NCBI RefSeq assembly: GCF_900114485.1
Contig: NZ_FOTF01000005.1
Coordinates: 156,172-220,171 of the forward strand
Reading direction: 5' to 3'
Source: Loktanella salsilacus
GTDB taxonomy: Bacteria; Pseudomonadota; Alphaproteobacteria; Rhodobacterales; Rhodobacteraceae
DNA: 64,000 nucleotides
The translations under genes were made by a program, and so were the position numbers. The stretch's first letter is position 1. The number at the start of each line of letters is the position of its first letter. The notes beneath the pieces are model-generated. The model saw only the letters and a list, made by a program, of their open reading frames with translations. It did no database searches and was not told where the DNA came from. Shown piece by piece: positions 8,356-19,577 of this stretch.

Positions 8356-9078
8356 ATGTCAAACCCCACCGCCGCCATGTTGGTCATCGGAGACGAGATC
8401 CTGTCAGGCCGCACCCGCGATTCCAACACCAACTATCTGGCTAAGGCGCTGACCGACGTCGGCATTGACCTGAAAGAGGCCCGCGTCGTCAGCGACGACC
8501 AGTCTGCTATTGTCGCGGCCGTAAAGGCGCTGTCGGACGCCTATGATCACGTCTTTACCAGCGGCGGCATTGGGCCAACGCATGACGACATCACGGCAGA
8601 CGCGATCGGTGCCGCCTTTGGCGCGCATGTCGGCGTGCGCGATGATGCCCGCGCCCTGCTTCAGGCGCATTACGACCGCGCAGGCACGACCTTGAACGAG
8701 GCGCGTTTGCGCATGGCCCGTATTCCCGACGGCGCGGCCCTGATCGACAACCCCGTCAGCACCGCGCCTGGCTTTACCATCAAAAACGTCAACGTCATGG
8801 CCGGCGTGCCATCCGTGTTCGAGGCGATGGTGGCGAGCGTGATCAGCAAGCTGGCGCACGGTGCCCCGCTATTGTCGGAAAACTGGCGCATTATGCGCGG
8901 TGAAGGCGATGTCGCCGCGCCATTGGCGCAGATCGCGGCGGATCATCCTGACCTGTCGCTGGGGTCCTACCCGTTCCAAAAGGACGGGGCCTACGGCACC
9001 AATATCGTCATTCGCGGCACCGATCAGACCCGCGTCGCGGCGGCAATGGCCCAGTTGCAGGCGCTGTTCCCCGCATGA
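8356..9078 (+). CDS. CinA-type molybdopterin-binding domain protein (COG1058)
   Basis: The 240-residue protein corresponds to the N-terminal molybdopterin-binding domain of CinA without the C-terminal nicotinamide-nucleotide amidase domain. The signatures GDEILSGRTRDSNTNYLA and the TSGGIGPTHDDITADAIG block are typical of this stand-alone form. Its substrate is not established; related proteins act on ADP-ribose or molybdopterin-like compounds. A strong AAGGAGA ribosome-binding site seven bases upstream fixes the ATG at 8356. It is the first gene of a unit whose next three genes start in ATGA overlaps (9075, 9791, 10366). Confidence 0.87.
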   Translation: MSNPTAAMLVIGDEILSGRTRDSNTNYLAKALTDVGIDLKEARVVSDDQSAIVAAVKALSDAYDHVFTSGGIGPTHDDITADAIGAAFGAHVGVRDDARALLQAHYDRAGTTLNEARLRMARIPDGAALIDNPVSTAPGFTIKNVNVMAGVPSVFEAMVASVISKLAHGAPLLSENWRIMRGEGDVAAPLAQIAADHPDLSLGSYPFQKDGAYGTNIVIRGTDQTRVAAAMAQLQALFPA

Positions 9079-9794
9079 CCGACTGGGGCGCGGTGATTGA
9101 CGCCACTTGGCCTGCCGCTGCGGTGCAGCAGGTCGGCCCGTGGACCCTGCGCAGCGGCGCGGGTGGCGGCAACCGCGTCAGTGCAGCGACCGCAAATGGA
9201 CCTGTTCGTGCGCAAGACATCAGCGTTGCGGCAGATGCCATGCGCGCAGCGGGGCAAGAGGCGCTGTTCATGGTCCGCCCCGGCGAGGATGCCTTGGACG
9301 CATTGCTGGCGGAGGCGGGCTATATCAAGCGGGACGAAACCTTGATCCGCGCCTGCCTGACCGCCAGGCTGACCGCCGATCCCGTGCCCCCTGTCACCGC
9401 CTTTACCGTCTGGCCGCCGCTGGCCGCACAGCGCGATATCTGGGCAAGCGGCGGCATTGGCCCCGCAAGGCTGGCGATCATGGACCGGGTGCAGGGGCCG
9501 AAAACCACGATCTTTGGGCGGATCGACGACCGGCCCGCGGGCACGCTGTTCGTTGCGATTCATGACGGCATCGCCATGCTTCACGCGCTGGAAATCACGC
9601 AGGACCACCGCCGCAAGGGTCTTGCCCGCCACCTGACCCGCGCCGCCGCCCGCTGGGCACAGCGGCAAGGGGCAGATCAGTTCGCTCTGCTGGTGACCGC
9701 GGCCAACGGGGGTGCCAACGCCCTTTACGCAGGGCTCGGCTTGGGCGAAGCTGCCCGCTACCATTACCGCGCTGCCCCGCAGGAGAGTTTATGA
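9075..9794 (+). CDS. GNAT-family N-acetyltransferase
   Basis: The 239-residue protein carries the GNAT acetyl-CoA-binding loop in its C-terminal third: LEITQDHRRKGLARHLTRAA has the RRKGLAR form of the Q/RxxGxG/A pyrophosphate-binding motif. The final segment NGGANALYAGLGLGE is the usual motif B with the conserved N...LY. The N-terminal half is less conserved and could be a degenerate second GNAT fold. The acceptor substrate is unknown. It starts inside the stop codon of the preceding gene and ends overlapping the next, so it is part of the same operon. Confidence 0.82.
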   Translation: MTDWGAVIDATWPAAAVQQVGPWTLRSGAGGGNRVSAATANGPVRAQDISVAADAMRAAGQEALFMVRPGEDALDALLAEAGYIKRDETLIRACLTARLTADPVPPVTAFTVWPPLAAQRDIWASGGIGPARLAIMDRVQGPKTTIFGRIDDRPAGTLFVAIHDGIAMLHALEITQDHRRKGLARHLTRAAARWAQRQGADQFALLVTAANGGANALYAGLGLGEAARYHYRAAPQESL

Positions 9795-10369
9795 CCGACA
9801 CCATGACAGGCCGCCCCACCGCCCTTGATCTGCCGCAGGTGGACCCGCTGCCGCCTGCGACGCAAAAATACTTTGATGTGTGTCAGGACAAGCTGGGCAT
9901 GGTGCCGAACGTGCTGCGCGCCTATGCTTTTGATGTCGCAAAACTGGACGCCTTTACAGGGCTTTACAACGATCTGATGCTGGCAAATTCCGGCCTAAGC
10001 AAGCTAGAGCGCGAGATGATCGCCGTCGCGGTGTCGTCGATCAACAAGTGCTTTTACTGCCTGACCGCCCACGGGGCCGCCGTGCGGCAGCTGTCCGGCG
10101 ATCCCGCGCTGGGGGAAATGATGGTAATGAACTGGCGCGCCGCCGATCTGGATGCGCGGCAAACCGCGATGCTGACCTTTGCGGAAAAGCTGACCGTGGA
10201 CAGCGCCCGCATTGTCGAGGCGGATCGCCAAGCGCTGCGCGACGCCGGCTTTGACGACCGGGACATCTGGGACATCGCATCGGTCGCGGCCTTTTTTAAC
10301 ATGACCAACCGCGTCGCATCCGCCACCGATATGCGGCCTAACCCCGAATACCACGCACAGGCGCGATGA
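9791..10369 (+). CDS. Peroxidase-related enzyme, carboxymuconolactone decarboxylase/AhpD-like family
   Basis: The 192-residue protein shows the AhpD-like redox centre NKCFYCLTAHGAAVR, a CxxC with a following histidine, preceded by the helix LSKLEREMIAVAVSSIN with its conserved glutamate. Members of this all-helical family are thiol-dependent peroxidases or decarboxylases. The uncharacterised peroxidase-related subgroup has this length and the N-terminal LPxATQKYFDVCQDKLGMVPNV pattern. It is coupled by ATGA overlaps to the genes on both sides. A role in oxidative stress is inference from the family. Confidence 0.88.
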   Translation: MTDTMTGRPTALDLPQVDPLPPATQKYFDVCQDKLGMVPNVLRAYAFDVAKLDAFTGLYNDLMLANSGLSKLEREMIAVAVSSINKCFYCLTAHGAAVRQLSGDPALGEMMVMNWRAADLDARQTAMLTFAEKLTVDSARIVEADRQALRDAGFDDRDIWDIASVAAFFNMTNRVASATDMRPNPEYHAQAR

Positions 10370-11301
10370 TCCGCAGCCTTTGCCTGATCCTGCTGTGGCC
10401 CGCTGCGCTGTCCGCGCAGGTGCTAACCCTGCCTGGCAACGCCGCGATCGAGGTTGAGGAGAACGTGCCGCTGGACAGCTATCCGCTGCCCACGGGTGCG
10501 TGGGACGGCACCACTGTACCGACCCGCACGGTCGAGGGCGCGATGACGCGGCAGGTTTGGCGCGTCGCAGCCAGCGGGCTGGCTAGCCTGCAACTGATGC
10601 GCCCCCTGCGCGAACAGCTGCGCACGGCGGGGTACGAGGTGATTTTCGAATGCGACACGCTGGACTGCGGCGGTTTCGATTTCCGCTTTGGCACGCCCAT
10701 CGCGCCCGCGCCTGCGATGCAGGTGGACCTGAACGATTACCGCTTCTTATCCGCGATCCGGCAAGGCGCGGATGGCCCCCGCGCGGTGAGCCTGATGGTC
10801 AGCCGCACGCCGCAAGCAGGGTTTGTGCAGATCATCCGCGTTGTGCCGACGGGCACCGATGCCCCCGCCCTGACCGCCGCCGATGCCCCCACCGCCCGCG
10901 CCGCTGCACCCGCGCCGACTGGTGATCTGGCGCAGGCGCTGACAGATACGGGCCATGCCCTGCTGGACGGTGTCGCGTTTGAAACTGGGGCCGTGGCGCT
11001 AATGGATACTGACATGCCCGCCTTGCGGGCGCTGGCGGATTACATGGCGCAGAACCCGGATCAGACGATCAGCATCGTCGGCCATACCGACAGCAGCGGC
11101 GGCCTTGATGGGAATATCGCGATTTCGAAACGTCGCGCCGCAGCGGTGATCGAACGGCTGGTCGCCGACTACGGCGCCCCCCGCGCGCGGCTGACGCCTG
11201 CAGGCATGGGGTATCTTGCGCCCATCGCCAGCAACCTGACGCCCGAGGGGCGAGAGGCGAACCGCCGGGTCGAGGCTGTTGTCACCGGGCCGATTGATTA
11301 A
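10366..11301 (+). CDS. OmpA-family outer membrane protein
   Basis: The 311-residue protein starts with a signal peptide (MIRSLCLILLWPAALSAQ). The C-terminal third is an OmpA peptidoglycan-binding domain: VGHTDSSGGLDGNIAISKRRAAAV holds the conserved TD..G...N..LS..RA motif and LTPEGREANRRVEAVV closes it. The middle is unlike the beta-barrel of classical OmpA and is followed by an Ala/Pro-rich linker near residues 165-190, so it may be a periplasmic protein tethered to the wall rather than a barrel. It ends the five-gene unit and its stop overlaps that of the convergent VOC gene by three to four bases. Confidence 0.87.
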   Translation: MIRSLCLILLWPAALSAQVLTLPGNAAIEVEENVPLDSYPLPTGAWDGTTVPTRTVEGAMTRQVWRVAASGLASLQLMRPLREQLRTAGYEVIFECDTLDCGGFDFRFGTPIAPAPAMQVDLNDYRFLSAIRQGADGPRAVSLMVSRTPQAGFVQIIRVVPTGTDAPALTAADAPTARAAAPAPTGDLAQALTDTGHALLDGVAFETGAVALMDTDMPALRALADYMAQNPDQTISIVGHTDSSGGLDGNIAISKRRAAAVIERLVADYGAPRARLTPAGMGYLAPIASNLTPEGREANRRVEAVVTGPID

Positions 11302-11636
11302 AGTTTCGTCCAGACACCCATTTCCGTGCCGCCCGGTTCGAGGAATTGAAACCTGCGACCACCGGGAAAGGTAAAAATCTCTTTCGTGATGCTCGCACCT
11401 GCGTCTTTCACACGGGCCAAGGCGGCCTCTAGATCGTCGGCATATAGGATCACCAGCGGCGCACGCACTTCGCCGCGTTCAATGCCGCCGCCAAGGCCGG
11501 CGTCCTGCACGTCGCGATAGTCGGGGCCGTAGTCGATAAAGGACCAGCCGAAGGCTTTGGTCAGGAACGCCTGCGTATCCTCAAGCTTGGGCGAGGACAG
11601 TTCGACATAATCAATGCGGGTCGGGAAATCGGACAT
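11298..11636 (-). CDS. VOC-family (glyoxalase/bleomycin resistance-like) protein
   Basis: The product is a compact 112-residue single VOC module, MSDFPTRIDYVELSSPKLED to EPGGTEMGVWTKL. The pattern IDYVELSSP at the start, the central GLGGGI and the C-terminal FLEPGGTEMGVW match the paired beta-alpha-beta-beta-beta motifs of glyoxalase-like proteins. In close relatives the metal ligands are partly lost, and here the first ligand position is tyrosine or glutamate rather than histidine. The function is unknown. The ATG at 11636 is the only one that gives a normal VOC N-terminus. Confidence 0.82.
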   Translation of the reverse strand: MSDFPTRIDYVELSSPKLEDTQAFLTKAFGWSFIDYGPDYRDVQDAGLGGGIERGEVRAPLVILYADDLEAALARVKDAGASITKEIFTFPGGRRFQFLEPGGTEMGVWTKL

Positions 11637-11693
11637 GGCGGGCTTCCTTTTGGTTGCCCGGATTGTGGCACCCTGCGCCCGTTCGACAAAGAA

Positions 11694-11720
11694 AAAACGC
11701 GGCCCACAATGGGGCCGCGT
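11694..11720 (-). terminator. Rho-independent terminator of the LysR gene
   Basis: Read on the minus strand, ACGCGGCCC and GGGCCGCGT form a 9-bp stem around a short loop (plus-strand 11697-11720) followed by TTTTTTC. It lies about 40 nt after the stop of the LysR gene. Confidence 0.8.
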
Positions 11721-11760
11721 AAGGTAGGAGCGGGACGCTCCGGTGCAGAAACGGGGGTAG

Positions 11761-12666
11761 CTACCAGGCTTCGGGACCTTTGTCGGCGAAGGCGTGGACC
11801 AGAAAATCAATGAAGGCGCGGACCTTGGGCTGGGTGAAACGGCCCGGCGGATAGACCGCATAGATGCCTTGGGTTTCCACGGGCAGATCGGGAATAGCCT
11901 CTTCAACCAAGCCCTTAGCCAGCGCGTCGCCGTAAAGGAAGCTGGGCAGGTAAGCGATACCAAGGCCGCCAACGCAGGCGTTCAGCAAGGACTGGCCGTC
12001 GTTCACGGTCAGCCAGCCTGCGGTGCGCACTTGGCGCTTTTCACCCGACGGCGCAGTCAGCTTCCACACGGCAGAGTTCGCAGCGTTGGAATAATGCAGC
12101 AGCTTGTGATCGTTAAGATCGTCGATCTTTTCCGGGCGGCCATGCTTTGCGAAATACCCCGGAGAGGCGATCATCCGCCGCGTGGTATCGGTCAACTTGC
12201 GGGCGCGCAGTGTGCTGTCCTCAAGCTCTCCAATCCGGATTGCCATGTCGAAACCTTCGGAGATTAGCTCAACAAAGCGGTTATTCAGCACCATGTTGAC
12301 GGTGATATCTGGAAATTCCGACAGGAAATCCCCCAGCACCGGCGACAGATGGTTCACGCCAAAATCCGTCGCGACAGAAATGCGCAGCAGGCCGGACGGC
12401 GCCGATTGCATGGATGTGACAAGGGCGTCCGCCTCTCCTGCGTCGTTCAGCACGCGGCGGGCGCGGTCATAGTAGGCAAGGCCGATTTCCGTCGGACTGA
12501 CCCGGCGGGTCGTGCGGTTCAACAGACGGGCACCCAACCGCGCCTCGAGCGAGGAGACGTGTTTGGAGACAGCGGACTTTGAAATCCCCATCTTCTTGGC
12601 TGCGTCAGTAAAACCGCCTTGATCCACGACGGTGGCAAAGGCTTCCATTTCGGTAAGGCGATCCAT
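11761..12666 (-). CDS. LysR-family transcriptional regulator
   Basis: The 301-residue protein has the standard LysR layout. The N-terminal winged helix-turn-helix (MDRLTEMEAFATVVDQGGFTDAAKKMGISKSAVSKHV) is followed by the linker helix and a periplasmic-binding-protein-like effector domain. It belongs to the group with the RLLNRTTRRVSPTEIG motif (CrgA-like). The neighbouring FadH-like gene is upstream on the same strand, so it is not a classic divergent LysR target; self-regulation from the 194-bp region upstream is likely for the family. The inducer is unknown. Confidence 0.92.
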   Translation of the reverse strand: MDRLTEMEAFATVVDQGGFTDAAKKMGISKSAVSKHVSSLEARLGARLLNRTTRRVSPTEIGLAYYDRARRVLNDAGEADALVTSMQSAPSGLLRISVATDFGVNHLSPVLGDFLSEFPDITVNMVLNNRFVELISEGFDMAIRIGELEDSTLRARKLTDTTRRMIASPGYFAKHGRPEKIDDLNDHKLLHYSNAANSAVWKLTAPSGEKRQVRTAGWLTVNDGQSLLNACVGGLGIAYLPSFLYGDALAKGLVEEAIPDLPVETQGIYAVYPPGRFTQPKVRAFIDFLVHAFADKGPEAW

Positions 12667-12780
12667 GCCAATGTCCTAACGCTTCAAAAACTCTTGATGC
12701 GTGTTTGGCTGTCAATCACGGCAGGACTGGGGCGATGGCCTGACAATAAGGGGGTTTTGCAGCGCACTGATGCGGGGGGC

Positions 12781-12819
12781 GAAACAACCGGTGCGGGTCT
12801 TGCGCGTACCGGTTGTTTC
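12781..12819. terminator. Long inverted repeat between the fadH-like and lysR genes
   Basis: GAAACAACCGGT (12781-12792) and ACCGGTTGTTTC (12808-12819) are a perfect 12-bp inverted repeat that can extend by a G-T and two more pairs to leave a 9-nt loop. It could terminate the FadH-like transcript, although the tail on the minus strand is only TTTCG. A dyad operator for the LysR protein is the alternative. Confidence 0.45.
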
Positions 12820-12860
12820 AATTTGTGTCGCCTTATCAACGCGAAGGCGTCAAAAAAGGG

Positions 12861-15324
<2,464 letters not shown>

Positions 15325-15339
15325 TGCGGCCCCTTTGGC

Positions 15340-16113
15340 TTAGATTTCGGCGCGCGGATAACGGCACATCGTCACATCGCGCAGGGTGATCTGGTTCATC
15401 GCCGGCCCTTCAAAGATCAGGTCCAGCCACGCTTTTTCGATCCGCTTTTCGTTCAGGTCACAATAGGCGAGGTCGAATTCCACGACCGCCTCGCCGCGCG
15501 TGCGGGGCAATTCCTGCACCATGACTTCGGTGTTGGGACCGTGTTTGATGTTCAGGCGGGCGAAAATCTCGATCGGCTTTTCGACTTCCACAATCGTGTC
15601 CACGCGCAGAACTTGCTTGCGATTCATCCCAAGGATCGCCTCTGGCGGCAAGTCCAGCACCAGCGACAGGAACGAGCCGTCAAAGCCGAACACGTCCAGC
15701 CGCATGCCAAAGGGGGCCAGGTCCTCTTCACGCGTATTGCGCAGCTGGCGCAGGGTCAGCTCGCTAACCTTGCAGTCATGGAACAGCGTGACTTCGTCGC
15801 CCAGTTCGGTGCGGCTGGCCACGGCAGTCATGCCCTTGCGCGGCAGCGGTCCACGCCAGACCTGCGGGCGCCAAGACCACAGCGTGCCGCCTGGGCGGGC
15901 AAAGGCGTTGGACCCGATGCGCGGCAGGGCAAGGCGGCTGTCCGCGACATAGATCAGTTCGGCCAGACGCGACGACAGACCGCGCGCCTGTTGGCGCTGG
16001 ACGCGCAGGGCTTGCAGTTCGGCCGTCGGGGCCTTGCGCGCGGCACGCGACCAGCGGCGCAGCACGCGGGCGTGCAGCACTGCATTCATCACACCGTCGG
16101 TCAATCGCCCCAT
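15340..16113 (-). CDS. DUF6478-like protein of unknown function
   Basis: The 257-residue protein has a basic N-terminal helix (RVLRRWSRAARKAPTAELQALRVQRQQARGL begins near residue 17), then a mixed alpha/beta domain with FGFDGSFLSLVLDLP and a final DLAYCDLNEKRIEKAWLDLIFEGP. I associate it with DUF6478, a family found in Rhodobacteraceae, but that is from memory and not checked. No catalytic motif, signal peptide or membrane helix is visible. It precedes the 124-residue unknown on the same strand by 15 bp. Confidence 0.65.
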   Translation of the reverse strand: MGRLTDGVMNAVLHARVLRRWSRAARKAPTAELQALRVQRQQARGLSSRLAELIYVADSRLALPRIGSNAFARPGGTLWSWRPQVWRGPLPRKGMTAVASRTELGDEVTLFHDCKVSELTLRQLRNTREEDLAPFGMRLDVFGFDGSFLSLVLDLPPEAILGMNRKQVLRVDTIVEVEKPIEIFARLNIKHGPNTEVMVQELPRTRGEAVVEFDLAYCDLNEKRIEKAWLDLIFEGPAMNQITLRDVTMCRYPRAEI

Positions 16114-16192
16114 ATGGTTGGCCTAGCCTGTGTCAAAGTTGCTTTTATTCTATTTGGCAAATTGCACCGCGAAAGGGAACAGCCACCCGCGG

Positions 16193-16813
16193 TCACGTGG
16201 CCGAGGATGGCAAATCGTTGGCGCTGTGCAACGCCGTGACAACCGCATCCAGCAAAGCACGCGATGCGGATTGCGACAGCGGCGCGTCTGTTAGCCCGCG
16301 CACCGTGATGGTGACAAGCCGTCCGCGCACGTCCGTAAACAGCCGCCACGCCTGTTTCTGCGTGCCGCTGATGCCGGGGTCCGCGATGTCTTCGGTGTAG
16401 ACCGCGACGGTGTTGGGCGCAGTCTGCGTGACCCGCACCGCAATCGGTCCACCAATGGCAGAGGCTGACAGCAGCGCCGCGCCCTGCGGCGTTTCCATGA
16501 AGGCGCCAAAGGCGTCCTCTTGCCCCGCAACAGCGCCGCTGCCGTCCGCGCCAACCTGTACCGTGATCAGCGCGATCATGTCAGGATAGGCGTCAGTTTC
16601 ATCCGCCGTCATCGCCGCGCAGGCCGCCAGCAGGGCAAAGCCCTGACGCGGTTTGGTGACGACAGGATCGACGCAATAGCCCGCTGGCCCCGTCAAGGTG
16701 ACTGCGCCGGCCAGCCGCACCGTGGTGGTGGGCGGGCCGGACAGATCGGGCACCGGCTCGCAGGCGGCCAAGGCGGCCGCCGCGATGATGCCAAGGAACA
16801 GACGGTGCCACAT
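16193..16813 (-). CDS. Putative lipoprotein of unknown function
   Basis: The 206-residue product begins with a lipoprotein signal peptide: hydrophobic FLGIIAAAALAAC with the lipobox Leu15-Ala-Ala-Cys18, so it should be lipid-anchored, probably to the outer membrane. The mature part contains two cysteines (GYCVDPV and LAACAAM) that may form a disulfide and no recognised domain. The ATG at 16813 lies four bases after the ilvD stop codon on the same strand, so it is cotranscribed with ilvD; a link in function is not evident. Confidence 0.75.
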   Translation of the reverse strand: MWHRLFLGIIAAAALAACEPVPDLSGPPTTTVRLAGAVTLTGPAGYCVDPVVTKPRQGFALLAACAAMTADETDAYPDMIALITVQVGADGSGAVAGQEDAFGAFMETPQGAALLSASAIGGPIAVRVTQTAPNTVAVYTEDIADPGISGTQKQAWRLFTDVRGRLVTITVRGLTDAPLSQSASRALLDAVVTALHSANDLPSSAT

Positions 16814-16817
16814 AGAC

Positions 16818-18581
16818 TTAAATGTCCATGTAGACGTGCTTTTCCGCCTTCGCGCCGGGATGGGTGACAGCGCCCTGACGGGCCCCGCCGACCAGCTGGG
16901 CAAACTTCCAGATGGCACCGGATTCGTACATCGTCGGACGCGGGCCTGCCCAAGCGGCGCGGCGCTTGTCCATATCCTCGTCCGAGACATTGACCGACAG
17001 CTCGCCGGTCAAGGCGTTGATCGTGATCAGATCGCCATCTTGCAGCAAGGCAATCGGGCCGCCGCGTGCGGCCTCTGGCCCAACGTGGCCAACGCAGAAC
17101 CCGCGGGTCGCCCCAGAGAAGCGGCCGTCGGTGATCAGCGCGACTTTCTTGCCCATGCCCTGACCGGACAAGGCTGCCGTCGTGGCCAGCATTTCGCGCA
17201 TGCCGGGGCCGCCAGCGGGGCCCTCGTTGCGGATGACCAGCACTTCACCCTCTTTGTAGGTGCGCGCTTTGACGGCCGCGAATGCTTCTTCTTCGTTCTC
17301 GAACACGCGGGCGGGGCCGGTAAAGACCTGCTGCTCTTCGGTCATGCCAGCGACCTTTACGATAGCGCCATCAGGGGCCACGTTGCCGCGCAGACCGACG
17401 ACGCCGCCGGTTTTGGTGATCGGGTTATCGATAAAGTGGATGACCTTGCCGTCGGGCTCGCCTTGGATCATGTCCAGCTCTTCACCAATGGTGCGGCCAG
17501 AGGACGTCATGCAGTCTTCGTGGATCAGGCCTGCTTTGCGCAGCTCCTTCATCACGACAGGGATGCCACCAGCGTCATACAGGTCCTTGGCAACCGCTTG
17601 GCCGCCGGGCTTCATGTCGACGAAATAAGGCGTGTCCTTAAAGATATCGCAGACGTCCCACAGGTCGAAATCGATGCCAGCCTCATGGGCCATTGCAGGC
17701 AAGTGTAGGCCAGCGTTGGTGGAACCACCGGTACACGCCACGACGCGCGCCGCGTTTTCCAGTGATTTGCGCGTGACGATGTCACGGGCGCGAATGTTCT
17801 TGGCGATCAGCTCCATCACCGCGTGGCCAGACGCCACGCCGTACTGGGCGCGATCCTTGAACGGTGCGGGCATACCGGACGAGTTCAGCAGCGCAAGGCC
17901 GATGGCTTCGGACACGCAGGCCATGGTGTTGGCGGTGAACTGGCCACCGCAAGCACCGGCAGAGGGGCAAGCGACGCGTTCTAGGATAGCCAGCTGCTCG
18001 TCCGTCATTTCGCCGGACTGATAGCGGCCGACGGCCTCGAACATGTCCTGCACAGTCAGGTCGCGGCTTGCAAAGTCGGCGGGGACATTGGCACCCTCGG
18101 GCACTTTGCCCGGCAGGATAGAGCCCCCGTACATGAATACCGACGGCACGTTCAGGCGGATCATCGCCATCATCATGCCCGGCAGGGATTTGTCGCAACC
18201 CGCAAGACCGACCAGCGCGTCATAGCTGTGACCGCGCATCGTCAGCTCGACCGAGTCGGCGATAGCTTCGCGCGATGCCAGCGAAGAGCGCATGCCCTCG
18301 TGGCCCATCGCGATGCCGTCGGTGACGGTGATGGTGGTGAATTCGCGGGGCGTGCCGTGCGCTTCTTTGACGCCGCGCTTGACCGACTGGGCCTGCCAGT
18401 TCAGCGCGATGTTACAAGGCGCGGCCTCGTTCCAGCAGGTCGCGACGCCGACGAAAGGCTGGGCGATATCTTCTGCGGTCAGGTCCATGGCATAGTAATA
18501 GGACCGGTGCGGCGCGCGCTCTGGCCCCTCTGTGACGTGACGGCTGGGCAGTTTGGATTTGTCGGGACGGTTCGTTGCCAT
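16818..18581 (-). CDS. ilvD: Dihydroxy-acid dehydratase
   Basis: The 587-residue enzyme dehydrates 2,3-dihydroxy-3-methylbutanoate and its methylpentanoate homologue to 2-oxo acids in branched-chain amino acid biosynthesis. The Fe-S and substrate-binding motifs are present: [19 protein letters not shown], and [15 protein letters not shown]. The C-terminal [22 protein letters not shown] contains the catalytic serine of the family. A good AAGGATC ribosome-binding site precedes the ATG at 18581. It leads a two-gene unit with the lipoprotein gene downstream. Confidence 0.95.
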   Translation of the reverse strand: MATNRPDKSKLPSRHVTEGPERAPHRSYYYAMDLTAEDIAQPFVGVATCWNEAAPCNIALNWQAQSVKRGVKEAHGTPREFTTITVTDGIAMGHEGMRSSLASREAIADSVELTMRGHSYDALVGLAGCDKSLPGMMMAMIRLNVPSVFMYGGSILPGKVPEGANVPADFASRDLTVQDMFEAVGRYQSGEMTDEQLAILERVACPSAGACGGQFTANTMACVSEAIGLALLNSSGMPAPFKDRAQYGVASGHAVMELIAKNIRARDIVTRKSLENAARVVACTGGSTNAGLHLPAMAHEAGIDFDLWDVCDIFKDTPYFVDMKPGGQAVAKDLYDAGGIPVVMKELRKAGLIHEDCMTSSGRTIGEELDMIQGEPDGKVIHFIDNPITKTGGVVGLRGNVAPDGAIVKVAGMTEEQQVFTGPARVFENEEEAFAAVKARTYKEGEVLVIRNEGPAGGPGMREMLATTAALSGQGMGKKVALITDGRFSGATRGFCVGHVGPEAARGGPIALLQDGDLITINALTGELSVNVSDEDMDKRRAAWAGPRPTMYESGAIWKFAQLVGGARQGAVTHPGAKAEKHVYMDI

Positions 18582-18710
18582 GGAAAATGATCCTTTCGTG
18601 TTACGAACGGTCTAATTTGGCCGCCCCCGCGACACAAGTCGCAATGCAAAGTCTTGCGCGGGACACATCTGGCCGTCATGTCGGTCTGGACCAAGCGATC
18701 AGGACGCGCG

Positions 18711-19577
18711 ATGCGATTTTACACTGATGCCCTTGCAGGTTTTGCGGCCCCTGCCCGCGCCCGCCCGGCCCTGTGGCGGCTTTTGCTGGGGCTTGCGCTG
18801 ATTGTCGCGGTCTATGCCGCCGTGGTCATCGGTGCCTTTTCCAATGCCCCGCCGATGCCCGGCGATGTCGCGTGGGAGGGCACGACGCCCCTGTCGATGT
18901 CGCTGATGATGGGCACCTTTGCGGGCGCGTTGGCCGGGGCGGCGCTGGCGGCTTGGCTGCTGCATGCGCGATCGCCGCTGACCCTTTTCGGCCCCCTGCC
19001 CCGCGTGATCCGCGATTTCGGGCTGGCCTTGGGCGTTTTTGCCGCAGCCCAAGGGCTGAACCTGTGCCTGTGGGCCTTTGTCTATGACGCGGTGCCCGTG
19101 CATTCGCTGACCCACGTGCTGTCGTGGCTGCCATGGGCCGCGCTGCTGGTCCTGGTCCAGACCGGCACCGAAGAGGTCGTGTTTCGCGGCTACATCATGC
19201 AACAGCTTGCCGCGCGGTTTCGCAGCCCGCTGATCTGGTTCGCGCTGCCGCCTGTACTGTTTGCCGTGCTGCATTGGGACAGCGCGACCAATGGATCGCT
19301 CAATCTGCTAGTGATCGTGATGATCGGCTTGACCGGCCTTGCTTGGGCCGACCTGACGCGGATCAGCGGCAACATCGGCGCGGCTTGGGGTTGGCATTTT
19401 GCGAACAACGCCTTTTTGATGATCGTGCTGGGCAATATGGGGCAGATGGATGCCTTTGCCCTGAACGCGACGCCCTATGCGATCACCGATATGCCGCCGC
19501 TGCCGATTATCACTGATCTGATCACGCAGGTTGGCGTCTGGCTGGTCCTGCGCCGCATCCTGATGGCCCGCGCATGA
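18711..19577 (+). CDS. CPBP-family intramembrane glutamic endopeptidase (first of two)
   Basis: The 288-residue protein has about eight hydrophobic segments and the CPBP (Abi/CAAX protease-like) motifs: EEVVFRGYIMQQLA (EExxxR), then FAVLHWD (FxxxH) and WHFANNAF (HxxxN). Family members are inner-membrane proteases, some of which process prenylated peptides or bacteriocin-related targets; the substrate here is unknown. The ATG at 18711 follows an AGGA and starts the natural N-terminus. The next gene is a second member of the same family and overlaps it by ATGA. Confidence 0.85.
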   Translation: MRFYTDALAGFAAPARARPALWRLLLGLALIVAVYAAVVIGAFSNAPPMPGDVAWEGTTPLSMSLMMGTFAGALAGAALAAWLLHARSPLTLFGPLPRVIRDFGLALGVFAAAQGLNLCLWAFVYDAVPVHSLTHVLSWLPWAALLVLVQTGTEEVVFRGYIMQQLAARFRSPLIWFALPPVLFAVLHWDSATNGSLNLLVIVMIGLTGLAWADLTRISGNIGAAWGWHFANNAFLMIVLGNMGQMDAFALNATPYAITDMPPLPIITDLITQVGVWLVLRRILMARA

